Below are positions 7,696-16,961 of a stretch of DNA of 34,026 nt, piece by piece. Numbering within the stretch: position 1 is the first letter of the stretch; each line of letters starts with the position of its first letter. The position numbers were made by a program, and so were the translations under genes. The notes beneath the pieces are model-generated. The model saw only the letters and a list, made by a program, of their open reading frames with translations, searched no databases and had not been told where the DNA came from. Source of the DNA: Frankiaceae bacterium (GTDB lineage: Bacteria > Actinomycetota > Actinomycetes > JADGOV01); NCBI GenBank assembly GCA_017882785.1, contig JADGOV010000024.1:1-34026 (forward strand). Direction: 5' to 3'.

Positions 7696-8508
7696 ATGGG
7701 TGATCGACGAGGGGTGCTGCGCCCGCAGCGGCCACAGCGGTGGACGGTGACGCGTCGCCCCCGGATCTGGGAAGAAATCCTCTTCATCGCGCTCGCGTAC
7801 GAGCTCTACTCGCTGGTCCGCAACGGGGTGCCGACCCACGAGGCGACGGCCTTTGCGAATGCGTACGCCGTCCTCGGCGTGGAGAATGCGCTGCGGCTCG
7901 GCGTCGAGCCGGCGGTCAACGGCGCGCTGGCGGGCGCCGCCTGGCTCTCGACCGTGGCCGCCTACTGGTATGCCACCATGCACTTCGTCGTGACCATCGC
8001 GGTGTTGGTCTGGCTGTGGCGGGTGCATCCGCTGCGCTACCGGGCGGCGCGCTCGGTGCTGATGACGACCAACCTGGTTGCGCTTCTGGGGTTCTGGCTC
8101 TTCCCGCTTGCCCCACCGCGGATGCTCCCCGGCTTCGTCGACACCGTGGCCCGCGACCACATCTGGGGGTCCTACGCCTCCAACGGAGTTGCCTCGGCGT
8201 CCAACCAGTTCGCCGCGATGCCCTCGATGCACGTCGGCTGGTCGCTGTGGTGCGGCATCGTCATCGTCAGCCTGTCCCGGCGATCATGGGTCCGGGCGCT
8301 GGGCGCGCTCTACCCAGTGATCACGGTCGCGGTGATCATCGGCACCGCGAACCACTACGTGCTGGACGCCGTCGGTGGGGTGGCGGCGTTGGCGTGCGGG
8401 TTCATGGTGCAACGGCTGCGCACCGGTCAACCGGCGTTCGGCACTCCGGTGCCGGTGTCGTCCGCCCCGGCGTCCCCGCACCCCGGCGAGCTCCGCGACG
8501 CGGCCTGA
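7696..8508 (+). CDS. PAP2-superfamily membrane protein (inositol phosphorylceramide synthase-like)
   Basis: FAAMPSMHVGWSLWC and GTANHYVLDAVGG motifs, multiple TM segments. Confidence 0.85.
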   Translation: MGDRRGVLRPQRPQRWTVTRRPRIWEEILFIALAYELYSLVRNGVPTHEATAFANAYAVLGVENALRLGVEPAVNGALAGAAWLSTVAAYWYATMHFVVTIAVLVWLWRVHPLRYRAARSVLMTTNLVALLGFWLFPLAPPRMLPGFVDTVARDHIWGSYASNGVASASNQFAAMPSMHVGWSLWCGIVIVSLSRRSWVRALGALYPVITVAVIIGTANHYVLDAVGGVAALACGFMVQRLRTGQPAFGTPVPVSSAPASPHPGELRDAA

Positions 8509-8520
8509 CGGACCGGCCCG

Positions 8521-9522
8521 TCAGCCTGCCCGGAGGAAGGCGCTGACCGTCGCAGTCGTCTCACCAGGCGCCTCCTCCGGCACGAAATGACCGACGCCCG
8601 GCAGCGTGACGAACTCGGCGACGGAACCCAGCTCCCGGGCCACTGCTTCCCCGACGCGTATCGGGAGCACCGGGTCGGCCGCGCCCCAGAGCACCAAGGC
8701 CCGCTCCGGGCGGGGCCGACCCAGGCCCATCGAGGGCGGCCGTGTTGCCCGGCGACCGCGCAACGCCGACGTGTCGAGCAGTCCCGCCAGCGGCCGCGAG
8801 GACACCAGGCGGTTGCGGGCAGCCGCCCGGTAGTAGCCCAGCAGAGCCGAGACCCGGGACGGGTCGTCGTAGGCCGTTGCGTAGTACTCGAGGACGTCGT
8901 GGTCAATAGGGGTCCGAGCCCGCCAGCAGTAACGGATCATCCCCCGGACCAGGTCTCGGCCGCCGAGCGCGAACGCGATCTCGGGTGCCAGCGGGAGGGC
9001 GAAGAAGGGGATGTGCGGGGCGCGGCGATAGTCGATGTATCGGTACGGCGCACTGATCACGACGAGCCGGCGGACGAGCTCCGGGCGGGCGCCGGCCAGG
9101 GCAAGGGCCAGCGAGCCGCCCCAGTCGTGACCGACGACGTCCACCGGGCCGTCGACCACGTGCACGACCAGCGCGGCCAGCTCCCGGACGATAGTGCGGA
9201 TGTCGTAAGGCCCGGCGACCTCGCTGCCGCCCAACCCCTTGAGGTCCGGCGCAATCACCACCCGATCGGTGGCCAGCTCCGGCAGCAGATGTCGCCACAT
9301 CGCGGCGGTCTGCGGCACGCCGTGGAGCAGCAACGTCGGAGGCGTGTCCCGTCCGCCAGTGCCGTCACCATCACCGTCATCGTCCCTGGCTCCGACATCG
9401 GCACCGGCACCGTCACCGGGGTCGTGGTCGGCGCCGGAGTCCGCGGCATCCGCCCGGTAGACCCGTAACCGGACGCCTTCCACGGCGACGTCCCGGCACT
9501 CGGTTCCCGGCAGCACGATCAC
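8521..9522 (-). CDS. Alpha/beta hydrolase, epoxide-hydrolase/dehalogenase-like
   Basis: LLLHGVPQTAAMWRHLLPELA, nucleophile elbow VGHDWGGSLAL, C-terminal PGVGHFVPEEAP; GTG start overlaps glnE stop. Confidence 0.88.
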   Translation of the reverse strand: MIVLPGTECRDVAVEGVRLRVYRADAADSGADHDPGDGAGADVGARDDDGDGDGTGGRDTPPTLLLHGVPQTAAMWRHLLPELATDRVVIAPDLKGLGGSEVAGPYDIRTIVRELAALVVHVVDGPVDVVGHDWGGSLALALAGARPELVRRLVVISAPYRYIDYRRAPHIPFFALPLAPEIAFALGGRDLVRGMIRYCWRARTPIDHDVLEYYATAYDDPSRVSALLGYYRAAARNRLVSSRPLAGLLDTSALRGRRATRPPSMGLGRPRPERALVLWGAADPVLPIRVGEAVARELGSVAEFVTLPGVGHFVPEEAPGETTATVSAFLRAG

Positions 9523-12518
9523 TGGGCGAAGACCCTCTCCACGACGGCCCGGGCACGCCGGGTGACCCGACGGTAGTCCTCGAGGAGCCGTGCAGAGTCC
9601 CGCGGGGGGTAGCCGAGCGCGCGGGCCACGCCCGCAAGCTGTCGACCGGTGGTGGGTACGGAGTCCGAGGCCCGGCCGCTGACCAGCATGGTCGCGTTGC
9701 GGATCCGACTGGCCAGGCGCCAGGCCGCCGCGAGCGCCTGCGCGTCGGCGGCCGGCAGGAGCCCCGCTTCCGCAGCCGCCGCCAGTGCCGGCAGCGTGGC
9801 GGTCGTGCGCAGTCCGGGCCGCTCCGCGGCGTGCCGCAGCTGAAGCAACTGGACCACCCACTCCACGTCGGCCAGTCCACCGCGGCCCAGCTTGGTGTGC
9901 AGCGCCGGATCGGCGCCGCGCGGAAGTCGTTCGTTCTCCACCCGGGCCTTGAGCCGGCGGATCTCGCGGAAGGCCGTCGTGCTGATGCCGCCCTTGGGCC
10001 AGCGCATCGGGTCGATGGTCGAAAGGAAGCGGGCAGCAAGCTGCTCGTCACCCGCGATCGGGCTGGCCCGCAGCAGCGCCTGAGACTCCCACGTCGCCGA
10101 CCACCGGGCGTAGTACGCCGCGTAGGAAGCCAGGCTGCGGGTCAGCGGTCCTTGCCGGCCCTCGGGTCGCAGATCCGCGTCGACCACGACCGGCGGATCG
10201 GCTGCCGGAATGGCCAACAGGCGTCGCACCTCCCCCGCCACCTCAGTGGCCGCCTGGGCCCCCACGTCGTCCGCGACGCCGGTCGGATCGTGCACGAAGA
10301 GCACGTCGGCGTCGCTGCCGTACCCCTGCTCCCGACCGCCGAGACGCCCCATGGCAACGATCAGGACGACCGCCGGAGGGTCGCCGCCGCGCTGCTCGGC
10401 GACGCTGCACACGGCCGCGTCCAACGCCGCCGCCAGCGTCGCGGCGGTGATGTCCGCCAGCGCCGTACCCACCTCGGGAAGGTCGATCAGGCCCAGCAGA
10501 TCGGCGCAGGCCACCCGGAACAGCTCCTGTCGGCGCAGGCTGCGCACTGCGGACACCGCCGCTTCAGCGGAGTCGCTGCGCGCCGCGGTAGCCCGAAAGA
10601 CCTGCTGCAACGCCTCCGCCGAACGCGGCTGCAGCTCCGCGTCGTCGCCGAGCATCGCCACAGCTTCCGGCGCGCGGGCGAGCAGGTCGGCCACGTACCG
10701 GCTGGTGGCGAGCAGCCGGGCCAACCGCTCGGCCGCCGCCTGCTCATCGCGGAGCAGCCGCAGATACCAGTGGGTACGCCCGAGCGCGTCGCTCACCTGG
10801 CGGAAGGACAACAGCCCCGCATCCGGATCGGCCGCGTCGGCGAACCAGCCGAGCATCACCGGCAGCAGGGTGCGTTGGATGGCGGCCCGCCGACTGATGC
10901 CGGACGTCAGCGCCTCGAGGTGGCGCAGTGCGCCGGCCGGGTCGGCGAAGCCCAGTGCCACCAGCCGGTCCTGGGCGGCCTCCGGGGACAGCCGGGCCGC
11001 GTCGGCCGGCAACCGGGCGACGGCGGTGAGCAGTGGCCGGTAGAACAACTTTTCGTGCAGCCGACGGACCTCGCGGGCCTGCCGGGCGTGTTCGCTGCGC
11101 AGGGCGGCGACGGCGTCACCGCGGAAACCGGCGGCCCGCGCAAGCCACCGCAACGCGGGGTCGCTCGTGGGCAACAGGTGCGTGCGCCGCAGGTGCTGCA
11201 GCTGCAGCCGGTGTTCCAGCAATCGCAGGAACTCATACGCCGAGGCCATCGTGTCGGCGTCGTGGCGACCGACGTAGCCGCCCACCGAGAGCGCCCGCAG
11301 CGCGGCCAATGTGCCGCCGACGTGCAGAGTGGGATCGCTGCGACCGTGCACCAACTGGAGGAGCTGGACGGCGAACTCGACATCCCGCAGGCCACCCGGG
11401 CCGAGTTTGAGCTCGCGGTCGGCCTTGCCGGCGGGCAGCGTGGCGGCCACCCGCTGCCGCATCGCCTGCACGTCCGGCACGAAGTCGGGTCGGCCGGCGG
11501 CGGCCCAGACCATCCGGTCGGTCATCGCAACGTAGGCGGCGCCGAGTTGGCGATCCCCGGCTATGGGTCGGGCCTTGAGCAGCGCCTGGAACTCCCAGGT
11601 CTTGGCCCAGCGGAGGTAGTACGCCTCGTGACTGGCCAACGTACGGACCAGCGGTCCGGCCCGGCCTTCGGGTCGCAACCCCGCGTCCACCGGCCACAAC
11701 GTGCCCTCAGCGGTGGTCGCCGAGCAGATCCGCATCATGGCGGCGGCGAGCTGCTCGGCTGTCCGCAGCGCGGCCGCCTCCGAATCTGCCCCGGCAGCTG
11801 CCCCCGCGTCTCCCGGGGGCGAATCCGGCGCCGCGAGGAAGATCACGTCCACGTCACTGACGTAGTTGAGCTCGGCGCCGCCGCACTTTCCCATGCCGAT
11901 GACGGCTAGCCGGCACGGCGCACCACCTGCGGGCAGCTGCGCCCGCGCGATGGACAGCGCCACCTCGAGCGCGGCCCCGGCCAGGTCGGCCAGGACCCGA
12001 CCCACCTGCTCCAGCGACAGGCTGCCGGTCAAGTCGCGAGCGGCCACACCGAGCAGCTGGCGCCGATAGGCCACCCGCAGGGCGTCCACCGCGGCCGAGG
12101 ACGCGCCGTACGGAGCGACCGCCTCCTGCACGGTCGCGGTCAGCTGCCCTGCGGTAAAGCCGGTCGCTCCCTCGGTCGGTGAATCGGGCACCGCGAGTGC
12201 GCGCCAGTCCCCGGGATGGCGGGCCAGGTGGTCTCCGAGCGTGGCGCTGGCGCCCAGTACGGCCACCAGCCGCGCGCGCAAGGCCGGATCGGTGTGCAGC
12301 GCGGCGAGCAGCGCGTCCCGGTCATCCGCGGCGTCCAGCAGACGCTCCAGCGCGCGCACGGCAAGATCGGGATCGGCGGCGTCGGCGACGGCCGGCTCGA
12401 TCTGCGGGTCCTCGAGCAGCCCGATTCGCACCAGAGCCCGCTCTGTGCCGTCGGGATCGCGGAAGCCCAGCCGGACCAGCCGGCTGGAGGCCAGTTCGCC
12501 TCGGGGATGCTCGCTCAC
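9519..12518 (-). CDS. glnE: Bifunctional glutamine-synthetase adenylyltransferase/deadenylase
   Basis: Two nucleotidyltransferase modules: GKCGGAELNYVSDVDVIF and GRLGGREQGYGSDADVLFVHD. Confidence 0.95.
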   Translation of the reverse strand: MSEHPRGELASSRLVRLGFRDPDGTERALVRIGLLEDPQIEPAVADAADPDLAVRALERLLDAADDRDALLAALHTDPALRARLVAVLGASATLGDHLARHPGDWRALAVPDSPTEGATGFTAGQLTATVQEAVAPYGASSAAVDALRVAYRRQLLGVAARDLTGSLSLEQVGRVLADLAGAALEVALSIARAQLPAGGAPCRLAVIGMGKCGGAELNYVSDVDVIFLAAPDSPPGDAGAAAGADSEAAALRTAEQLAAAMMRICSATTAEGTLWPVDAGLRPEGRAGPLVRTLASHEAYYLRWAKTWEFQALLKARPIAGDRQLGAAYVAMTDRMVWAAAGRPDFVPDVQAMRQRVAATLPAGKADRELKLGPGGLRDVEFAVQLLQLVHGRSDPTLHVGGTLAALRALSVGGYVGRHDADTMASAYEFLRLLEHRLQLQHLRRTHLLPTSDPALRWLARAAGFRGDAVAALRSEHARQAREVRRLHEKLFYRPLLTAVARLPADAARLSPEAAQDRLVALGFADPAGALRHLEALTSGISRRAAIQRTLLPVMLGWFADAADPDAGLLSFRQVSDALGRTHWYLRLLRDEQAAAERLARLLATSRYVADLLARAPEAVAMLGDDAELQPRSAEALQQVFRATAARSDSAEAAVSAVRSLRRQELFRVACADLLGLIDLPEVGTALADITAATLAAALDAAVCSVAEQRGGDPPAVVLIVAMGRLGGREQGYGSDADVLFVHDPTGVADDVGAQAATEVAGEVRRLLAIPAADPPVVVDADLRPEGRQGPLTRSLASYAAYYARWSATWESQALLRASPIAGDEQLAARFLSTIDPMRWPKGGISTTAFREIRRLKARVENERLPRGADPALHTKLGRGGLADVEWVVQLLQLRHAAERPGLRTTATLPALAAAAEAGLLPAADAQALAAAWRLASRIRNATMLVSGRASDSVPTTGRQLAGVARALGYPPRDSARLLEDYRRVTRRARAVVERVFAQ

Positions 12519-13258
12519 GGCTCGAGCCGGTGTTGGCGACGCTGGGCAGCCGCCGCAGCGGTCACGGCGAAGCGGGTCGCCATGGGCCGCCAGGTGTCGA
12601 TCAGCTCCTGCTGTCGGGAGACGAACGCATCGAGCAGGGCAACCGCATCCAGCCCGTTGGCGCCCAGCGCGCCGGGGTCGTGCGCGGCCCACGAGGCGGC
12701 AATCTCCGGCGTCACCTCCGGGTGCCACTGGATACCCCACGTCGAGTCGCCGATCCGGAACGCCTGACAGGCATACCTTGGTGACGACGCCAGCACGACC
12801 GCGTCCAGCGGCACTTCCGCCACGCCGTCGTAGTGCCACTGGATCGCCGGCACACGGGGCGGCAGCGTACCGAGCAGGTGATCCCCGACCGCGGCCGCGG
12901 CCATCGACACCTCGCACAGGCCGATCTCCGGACCCGCCGGGTCGCCGACCTGCACCCGGCCGCCGAACTGGACCGCGAGCAGTTGCGCCCCGAGACAGAC
13001 TCCGAGCGTCGGCACATCGGCAGCCACGGCGGCGCTGAGCAGCGCGCGCGTGGGACGCAGCCAGGGGGCGCGCCCCTCCTCGTAAGCGGACATCTCCCCG
13101 CCGAGCACAATCAGCGCATCGCCGGGAACCGTACTGGGCACCGGCTCCCCCTCGTACGGCCGGATCACGTCGAGCTCTAGGCCGGCGGCCGGCAGCCACT
13201 CCCCCAGCCAGCCCGGCGGGTCACTGCCGGCCAGCTGGATGACGACCGCCCGGGGCAT
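12515..13258 (-). CDS. Class I glutamine amidotransferase-like protein
   Basis: LGVCLGAQLLAVQFGG (Cys nucleophile), IQWHPEVTPE; GTGA overlap with glnE. Confidence 0.88.
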   Translation of the reverse strand: MPRAVVIQLAGSDPPGWLGEWLPAAGLELDVIRPYEGEPVPSTVPGDALIVLGGEMSAYEEGRAPWLRPTRALLSAAVAADVPTLGVCLGAQLLAVQFGGRVQVGDPAGPEIGLCEVSMAAAAVGDHLLGTLPPRVPAIQWHYDGVAEVPLDAVVLASSPRYACQAFRIGDSTWGIQWHPEVTPEIAASWAAHDPGALGANGLDAVALLDAFVSRQQELIDTWRPMATRFAVTAAAAAQRRQHRLEP

Positions 13259-13321
13259 GACGCGACCTCGCTCTCCGTCGACCGACCATCCCGACGATCT
13301 CACCCGACCCGCGGTGGGTTT

Positions 13322-13359
13322 CCCGTGGTGCCAGCCCCGTCCCGTGGTGCCAGCCCCGT
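13322..13359. repeat. Perfect 19-bp tandem duplication CCCGTGGTGCCAGCCCCGT x2
   Basis: Copies at 13322-13340 and 13341-13359. Confidence 0.9.
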
Positions 13360-13362
13360 CTG

Positions 13363-13426
13363 CGCCGATCATGCTAAGACGTACGCTCGGAAGCGGCGGT
13401 GAACGGCCTTTCGAGCATGATCGGCG
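13363..13426. repeat. 13-bp perfect inverted repeat CGCCGATCATGCT / AGCATGATCGGCG
   Basis: Arms 13363-13375 and 13414-13426 in the glnA2/GATase intergenic region. Confidence 0.75.
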
Positions 13427-13451
13427 GCGAACCCCGGGAACCCAGCACCCG

Positions 13452-14792
13452 CTACAGCAGCGGCAGGTAGCGCTCCAACTCGAAGGGGGTGACCCGGCGC
13501 CGGTATTCCGACCACTCCTCCTTCTTGTTGCGCAGGAAGAAGTCGAAGACGTGCTCGCCGAGGGTCTCCGCCAGCAGCTCCGAGCGTTCCATCACCGAGG
13601 TGGCCCGGGCCAGCGAGTCCGGCAGCGGCTCGATTCCCAGGGCGACCCGCTCGCCGTCGGAGAGCGTCCAGACGTCGTCCTCGGCGCCCTCGGGGAGGTC
13701 GTAGCCCTCCTCGATGCCCTTCAGTCCGGCGCCCAGCATGACCGCGAAGGCCAGGTACGGATTGCACGCCGAGTCCGGCGAGCGGATCTCGACTCGGGTG
13801 GCCTGACCCTTGTGCGGCTTGTACATCGGCACGCGCACCATCGCCGAACGGTTGTTGTGACCCCAGCACACGTACGCCGGCGCCTCGCCGCCGCCGTAGA
13901 GCCGCTTGTAGGAGTTGACCCACTGGTTGGTCACGGCAGTGATCTCGGCGGCGTGCGTGAGCAGGCCTGCGATGAAGGCCCGGCCGACCTTCGACAGCTT
14001 GAAGGGGTCCGCCGGATCGTGGAAGGCGTTGCGATCACCCTCGAACAGCGAGAGGTGGGTGTGCATCGCCGAGCCCGGCTGGTTCTCGAACGGCTTGGGC
14101 ATGAACGAGGCGTAGACGCCCTGGTCGAGGGCGACCTCCTTGACGACCAGCCGGAAGGTCATGATGTTGTCCGCGGTGGTCAGCGCATCCGCGTACCGCA
14201 GGTCGATCTCCTGTTGGCCCGGCGCCACTTCGTGGTGACTGAACTCCACCGAGATGCCGACCTGTTCCAGCACGTCGATGGCGCGCCGGCGGAAGTCGTG
14301 GCCGGCGTCGTGCGGGGTGTGGTCGAAGTAGCCCCCGGCATCGACCGGCGCCGGTAGGTCACCGGGTGACTGCGGCCGTCCCCGCAGCAGGAAGAACTCG
14401 ATTTCGGGGTGGGTGTAGAAGGTGAACCCGGACTCGCTGGCCCTGCCCAGCGCGCGCTTGAGCACGTACCGCGGGTCGGCGTAGGACGGCGACCCGTCGG
14501 GCAGCAGGATGTCGCAGAACATCCGCGCGGTGCCCGGCTCCCCGCGGCGACCCGGCAGGACACCGAACGTGGACGGATCGGGCCGGGCCAGCATGTCCGA
14601 CTCGTGGACGCGGGAGAAGCCTTCGATCGCCGACCCGTCGAACCCGATGCCCTCGGCGAAGGCGCCCTCGAGCTCGGCGGGGGCCACCGCCACGGACTTG
14701 AGGAAGCCGAGCACGTCGGTGAACCAGAGCCGGATGAAACGGATGTCCCGTTCTTCGATGGTACGAAGGACGAACTCCTGCTGCCTGTCCAC
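13452..14792 (-). CDS. glnA2: Glutamine synthetase type I (GlnA2-like)
   Basis: IRFIRLWFTDVLGFLKSVAV..EGIGFDGSAIEGFSRVHESDM; PGSAMHTHLSLF; GGEAPAYVCWGHNNRSAMVR. Confidence 0.93.
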   Translation of the reverse strand: MDRQQEFVLRTIEERDIRFIRLWFTDVLGFLKSVAVAPAELEGAFAEGIGFDGSAIEGFSRVHESDMLARPDPSTFGVLPGRRGEPGTARMFCDILLPDGSPSYADPRYVLKRALGRASESGFTFYTHPEIEFFLLRGRPQSPGDLPAPVDAGGYFDHTPHDAGHDFRRRAIDVLEQVGISVEFSHHEVAPGQQEIDLRYADALTTADNIMTFRLVVKEVALDQGVYASFMPKPFENQPGSAMHTHLSLFEGDRNAFHDPADPFKLSKVGRAFIAGLLTHAAEITAVTNQWVNSYKRLYGGGEAPAYVCWGHNNRSAMVRVPMYKPHKGQATRVEIRSPDSACNPYLAFAVMLGAGLKGIEEGYDLPEGAEDDVWTLSDGERVALGIEPLPDSLARATSVMERSELLAETLGEHVFDFFLRNKKEEWSEYRRRVTPFELERYLPLL

Positions 14793-14801
14793 AACCGAAG
14801 G

Positions 14802-16103
14802 TTACGGCGTCAGCGCCGCTGCCGACGGCCCACCGGGCGATGATCCCGCCGGGAAGTCGGCTGTCGGGTTGTCGGGCCGCGCCGGCAGCCCTGACGCAGC
14901 CGACACGCCGCGGCCAGCGCCGAGGAGTGAGTAGACCCCCCGCACCCGACGGGCCAGCACGTCCCAGTCGTAGGACGGCGCGCGGGCCCGGGCCTGGGCG
15001 TGCATGCGGGCCCGCCCCCGCGGGTCGGCGAGCAGGCGGTCCAGCGCGGCGGCGAGTGCTGCCGGATCGCCGGGCGGCACCAGCAGGCCGGTTCGACCGT
15101 GCATGACAACCGCCGGCAGGCCGCCGGTGGCCGCGGCAACCACCGGCACACCGACCCGCATCGCCTCGACCGCCACCACACCGAGTTCTTCGTACCGGCT
15201 GCATACCGCCAGGACGTCCGCCGCCGCGAGCACGCCCGGTATCCGGTCATGGGGCACCGCGCCGAGCAGAGCGACGACATCGGCCAGTCCCTGCTGGCGT
15301 ACGACGTGTCCAAGGAATCGTCGCTGCGGACCGTCGCCCACCACCACGACCGTGGCGCCGGCGGTCCTGAGCAGGGGCGCAGCCCGCAGCAGGGTCAGGA
15401 CATCCTTGCGCTGGTCCAACCGTCCGAGCGAGAGCACCCGCGGCCCCGGCAGGGCCGCCACCTGGCCATCCGGCATCCGCCCATCGAACACCGCGGGCTC
15501 GAAGCCGGATGGGATCACGTAGACACGGTCACCGGGTATGCCGTCCTCGACCAACGCGGCGGCCGTACGGGGAGTCAAGGTGATCACCGCGTCCGCCCGG
15601 GCCAGGACACGCCGCTCCATCGCGCCACCCAGCGCCTTGCGTACCACCGACCGGACGTCGTCCGGGATCGTGGTGTGCTGAAGACTGGTGTGCAGCGTGA
15701 CGACCAGCGGCACGTCCAGCCGGCGAGCCAACGACGCGGCCATCGGCAGTAGGCCGACGTCCTCACCCTGGTGCGCGTGGATGAGGTCGACTCCCCCGTG
15801 AACGTGGCGCAGCGCAAGCCGGGCCACCGCCGGGTAGAGGTCGCGCAGTGCCGGTCCTCGTGACCCCACGCCCGGCAGACGCCATCCGCCCACCGGGAGG
15901 CGATGCACCTCGCTGCGCGTCCCGAGTGATTCCCGTGCCGCTGCGCCGGGAGAACCTGCCGTGACGATCCGCTGCGCCACACCGAGCCGGTCGAGGGCGC
16001 GGGACAGCGCACCCGCGTGCGACTCCATGCCTCCGACCGGGCCGCCTGGCTCCGGAAGCACCGTCGTCGCGGGGAAGGCGGCGCACAGCCGCAGGACGCC
16101 CAT
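14802..16103 (-). CDS. Glycosyltransferase family 4
   Basis: [78 protein letters not shown]. Confidence 0.92.
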   Translation of the reverse strand: MGVLRLCAAFPATTVLPEPGGPVGGMESHAGALSRALDRLGVAQRIVTAGSPGAAARESLGTRSEVHRLPVGGWRLPGVGSRGPALRDLYPAVARLALRHVHGGVDLIHAHQGEDVGLLPMAASLARRLDVPLVVTLHTSLQHTTIPDDVRSVVRKALGGAMERRVLARADAVITLTPRTAAALVEDGIPGDRVYVIPSGFEPAVFDGRMPDGQVAALPGPRVLSLGRLDQRKDVLTLLRAAPLLRTAGATVVVVGDGPQRRFLGHVVRQQGLADVVALLGAVPHDRIPGVLAAADVLAVCSRYEELGVVAVEAMRVGVPVVAAATGGLPAVVMHGRTGLLVPPGDPAALAAALDRLLADPRGRARMHAQARARAPSYDWDVLARRVRGVYSLLGAGRGVSAASGLPARPDNPTADFPAGSSPGGPSAAALTP

Positions 16104-16840
16104 CAGCCGGCCGGCGCCGCGGCCGGACGGGTCAGGGCGCGACGCAGCGTCCCCGGTTCGTCCGTGATCACCGCACTCACGCCGGCGATGTCCAGCAGCC
16201 GGGCGTCCACCGCCCGATTCACCGTCCAGCAGCGCAGCGTGACTCGCTGCCGTACGGCCCGCTCGGCGATGCTGTGGTCGGCGAGGACTGTTGCCACGTG
16301 GGCATGAAGCCCGGAATGCCCCCCGGCCACAGCCCTGTGCAGGGCCACGACGGCGGGCACATCGGATCCGGTGACCAGTGCCCGGGACAGCATCGGCTCA
16401 CGGCGGGCCAGGACCGAGAGCACACCCGGGCAGGACGAGGACACCACCGCCTGTTCGCGCACACCGCCTCTACGCAACGCCAGGACAGCGGCCGCGGCCA
16501 GTGCCTGCCCGTCCCCGTCCACCTTGAGTTCCAGGACGAGCAGCCCGCGCCCCGCCGCCACGCCCACCACGTCGGTCAGCGTCGGGACGTGATGCCCACC
16601 GGGCAGCCGCACACCGCGCAGCGTCGCGTAGGTCGAGGTCCGCACCTGCTGCCCCACCCAGGCGATGCGCCGGAGGTCGGCATCGTGCAGGCAGACCGCG
16701 ATCCCGTCGGCAGTGAGCCGGACGTCGACCTCCACGCCGTCGGCACCGCCGGTCAACGCCGCGTCGACGGCGGCCGTGGTGTTCTCCGGTGGTCCGGCCG
16801 GCCAGACCTGCCCGCGGTGTCCGATGATCTGCACGGTCAT
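16103..16840 (-). CDS. Glycerophosphodiester phosphodiesterase family protein
   Basis: [48 protein letters not shown] overlap with GT4 gene. Confidence 0.92.
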   Translation of the reverse strand: MTVQIIGHRGQVWPAGPPENTTAAVDAALTGGADGVEVDVRLTADGIAVCLHDADLRRIAWVGQQVRTSTYATLRGVRLPGGHHVPTLTDVVGVAAGRGLLVLELKVDGDGQALAAAAVLALRRGGVREQAVVSSSCPGVLSVLARREPMLSRALVTGSDVPAVVALHRAVAGGHSGLHAHVATVLADHSIAERAVRQRVTLRCWTVNRAVDARLLDIAGVSAVITDEPGTLRRALTRPAAAPAG

Positions 16841-16961
16841 CAGGGTGGCTCGTGCCGGAAACCGTGAGTTGGCGCGCAAGAGAACGGCGGCCGACAGGTG
16901 GGGGACGTTTCGGCCTCGCGAGGACGAGGCCGAGCCGCGGGACCCGATTAGGCTCGATGCC

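Noticed and set aside
9831-11909. 692-aa plus-strand ORF opposite glnE
   Set aside because: Antisense to a clearly conserved gene; Arg/Gly/Gln-rich composition typical of spurious high-GC shadow ORFs.
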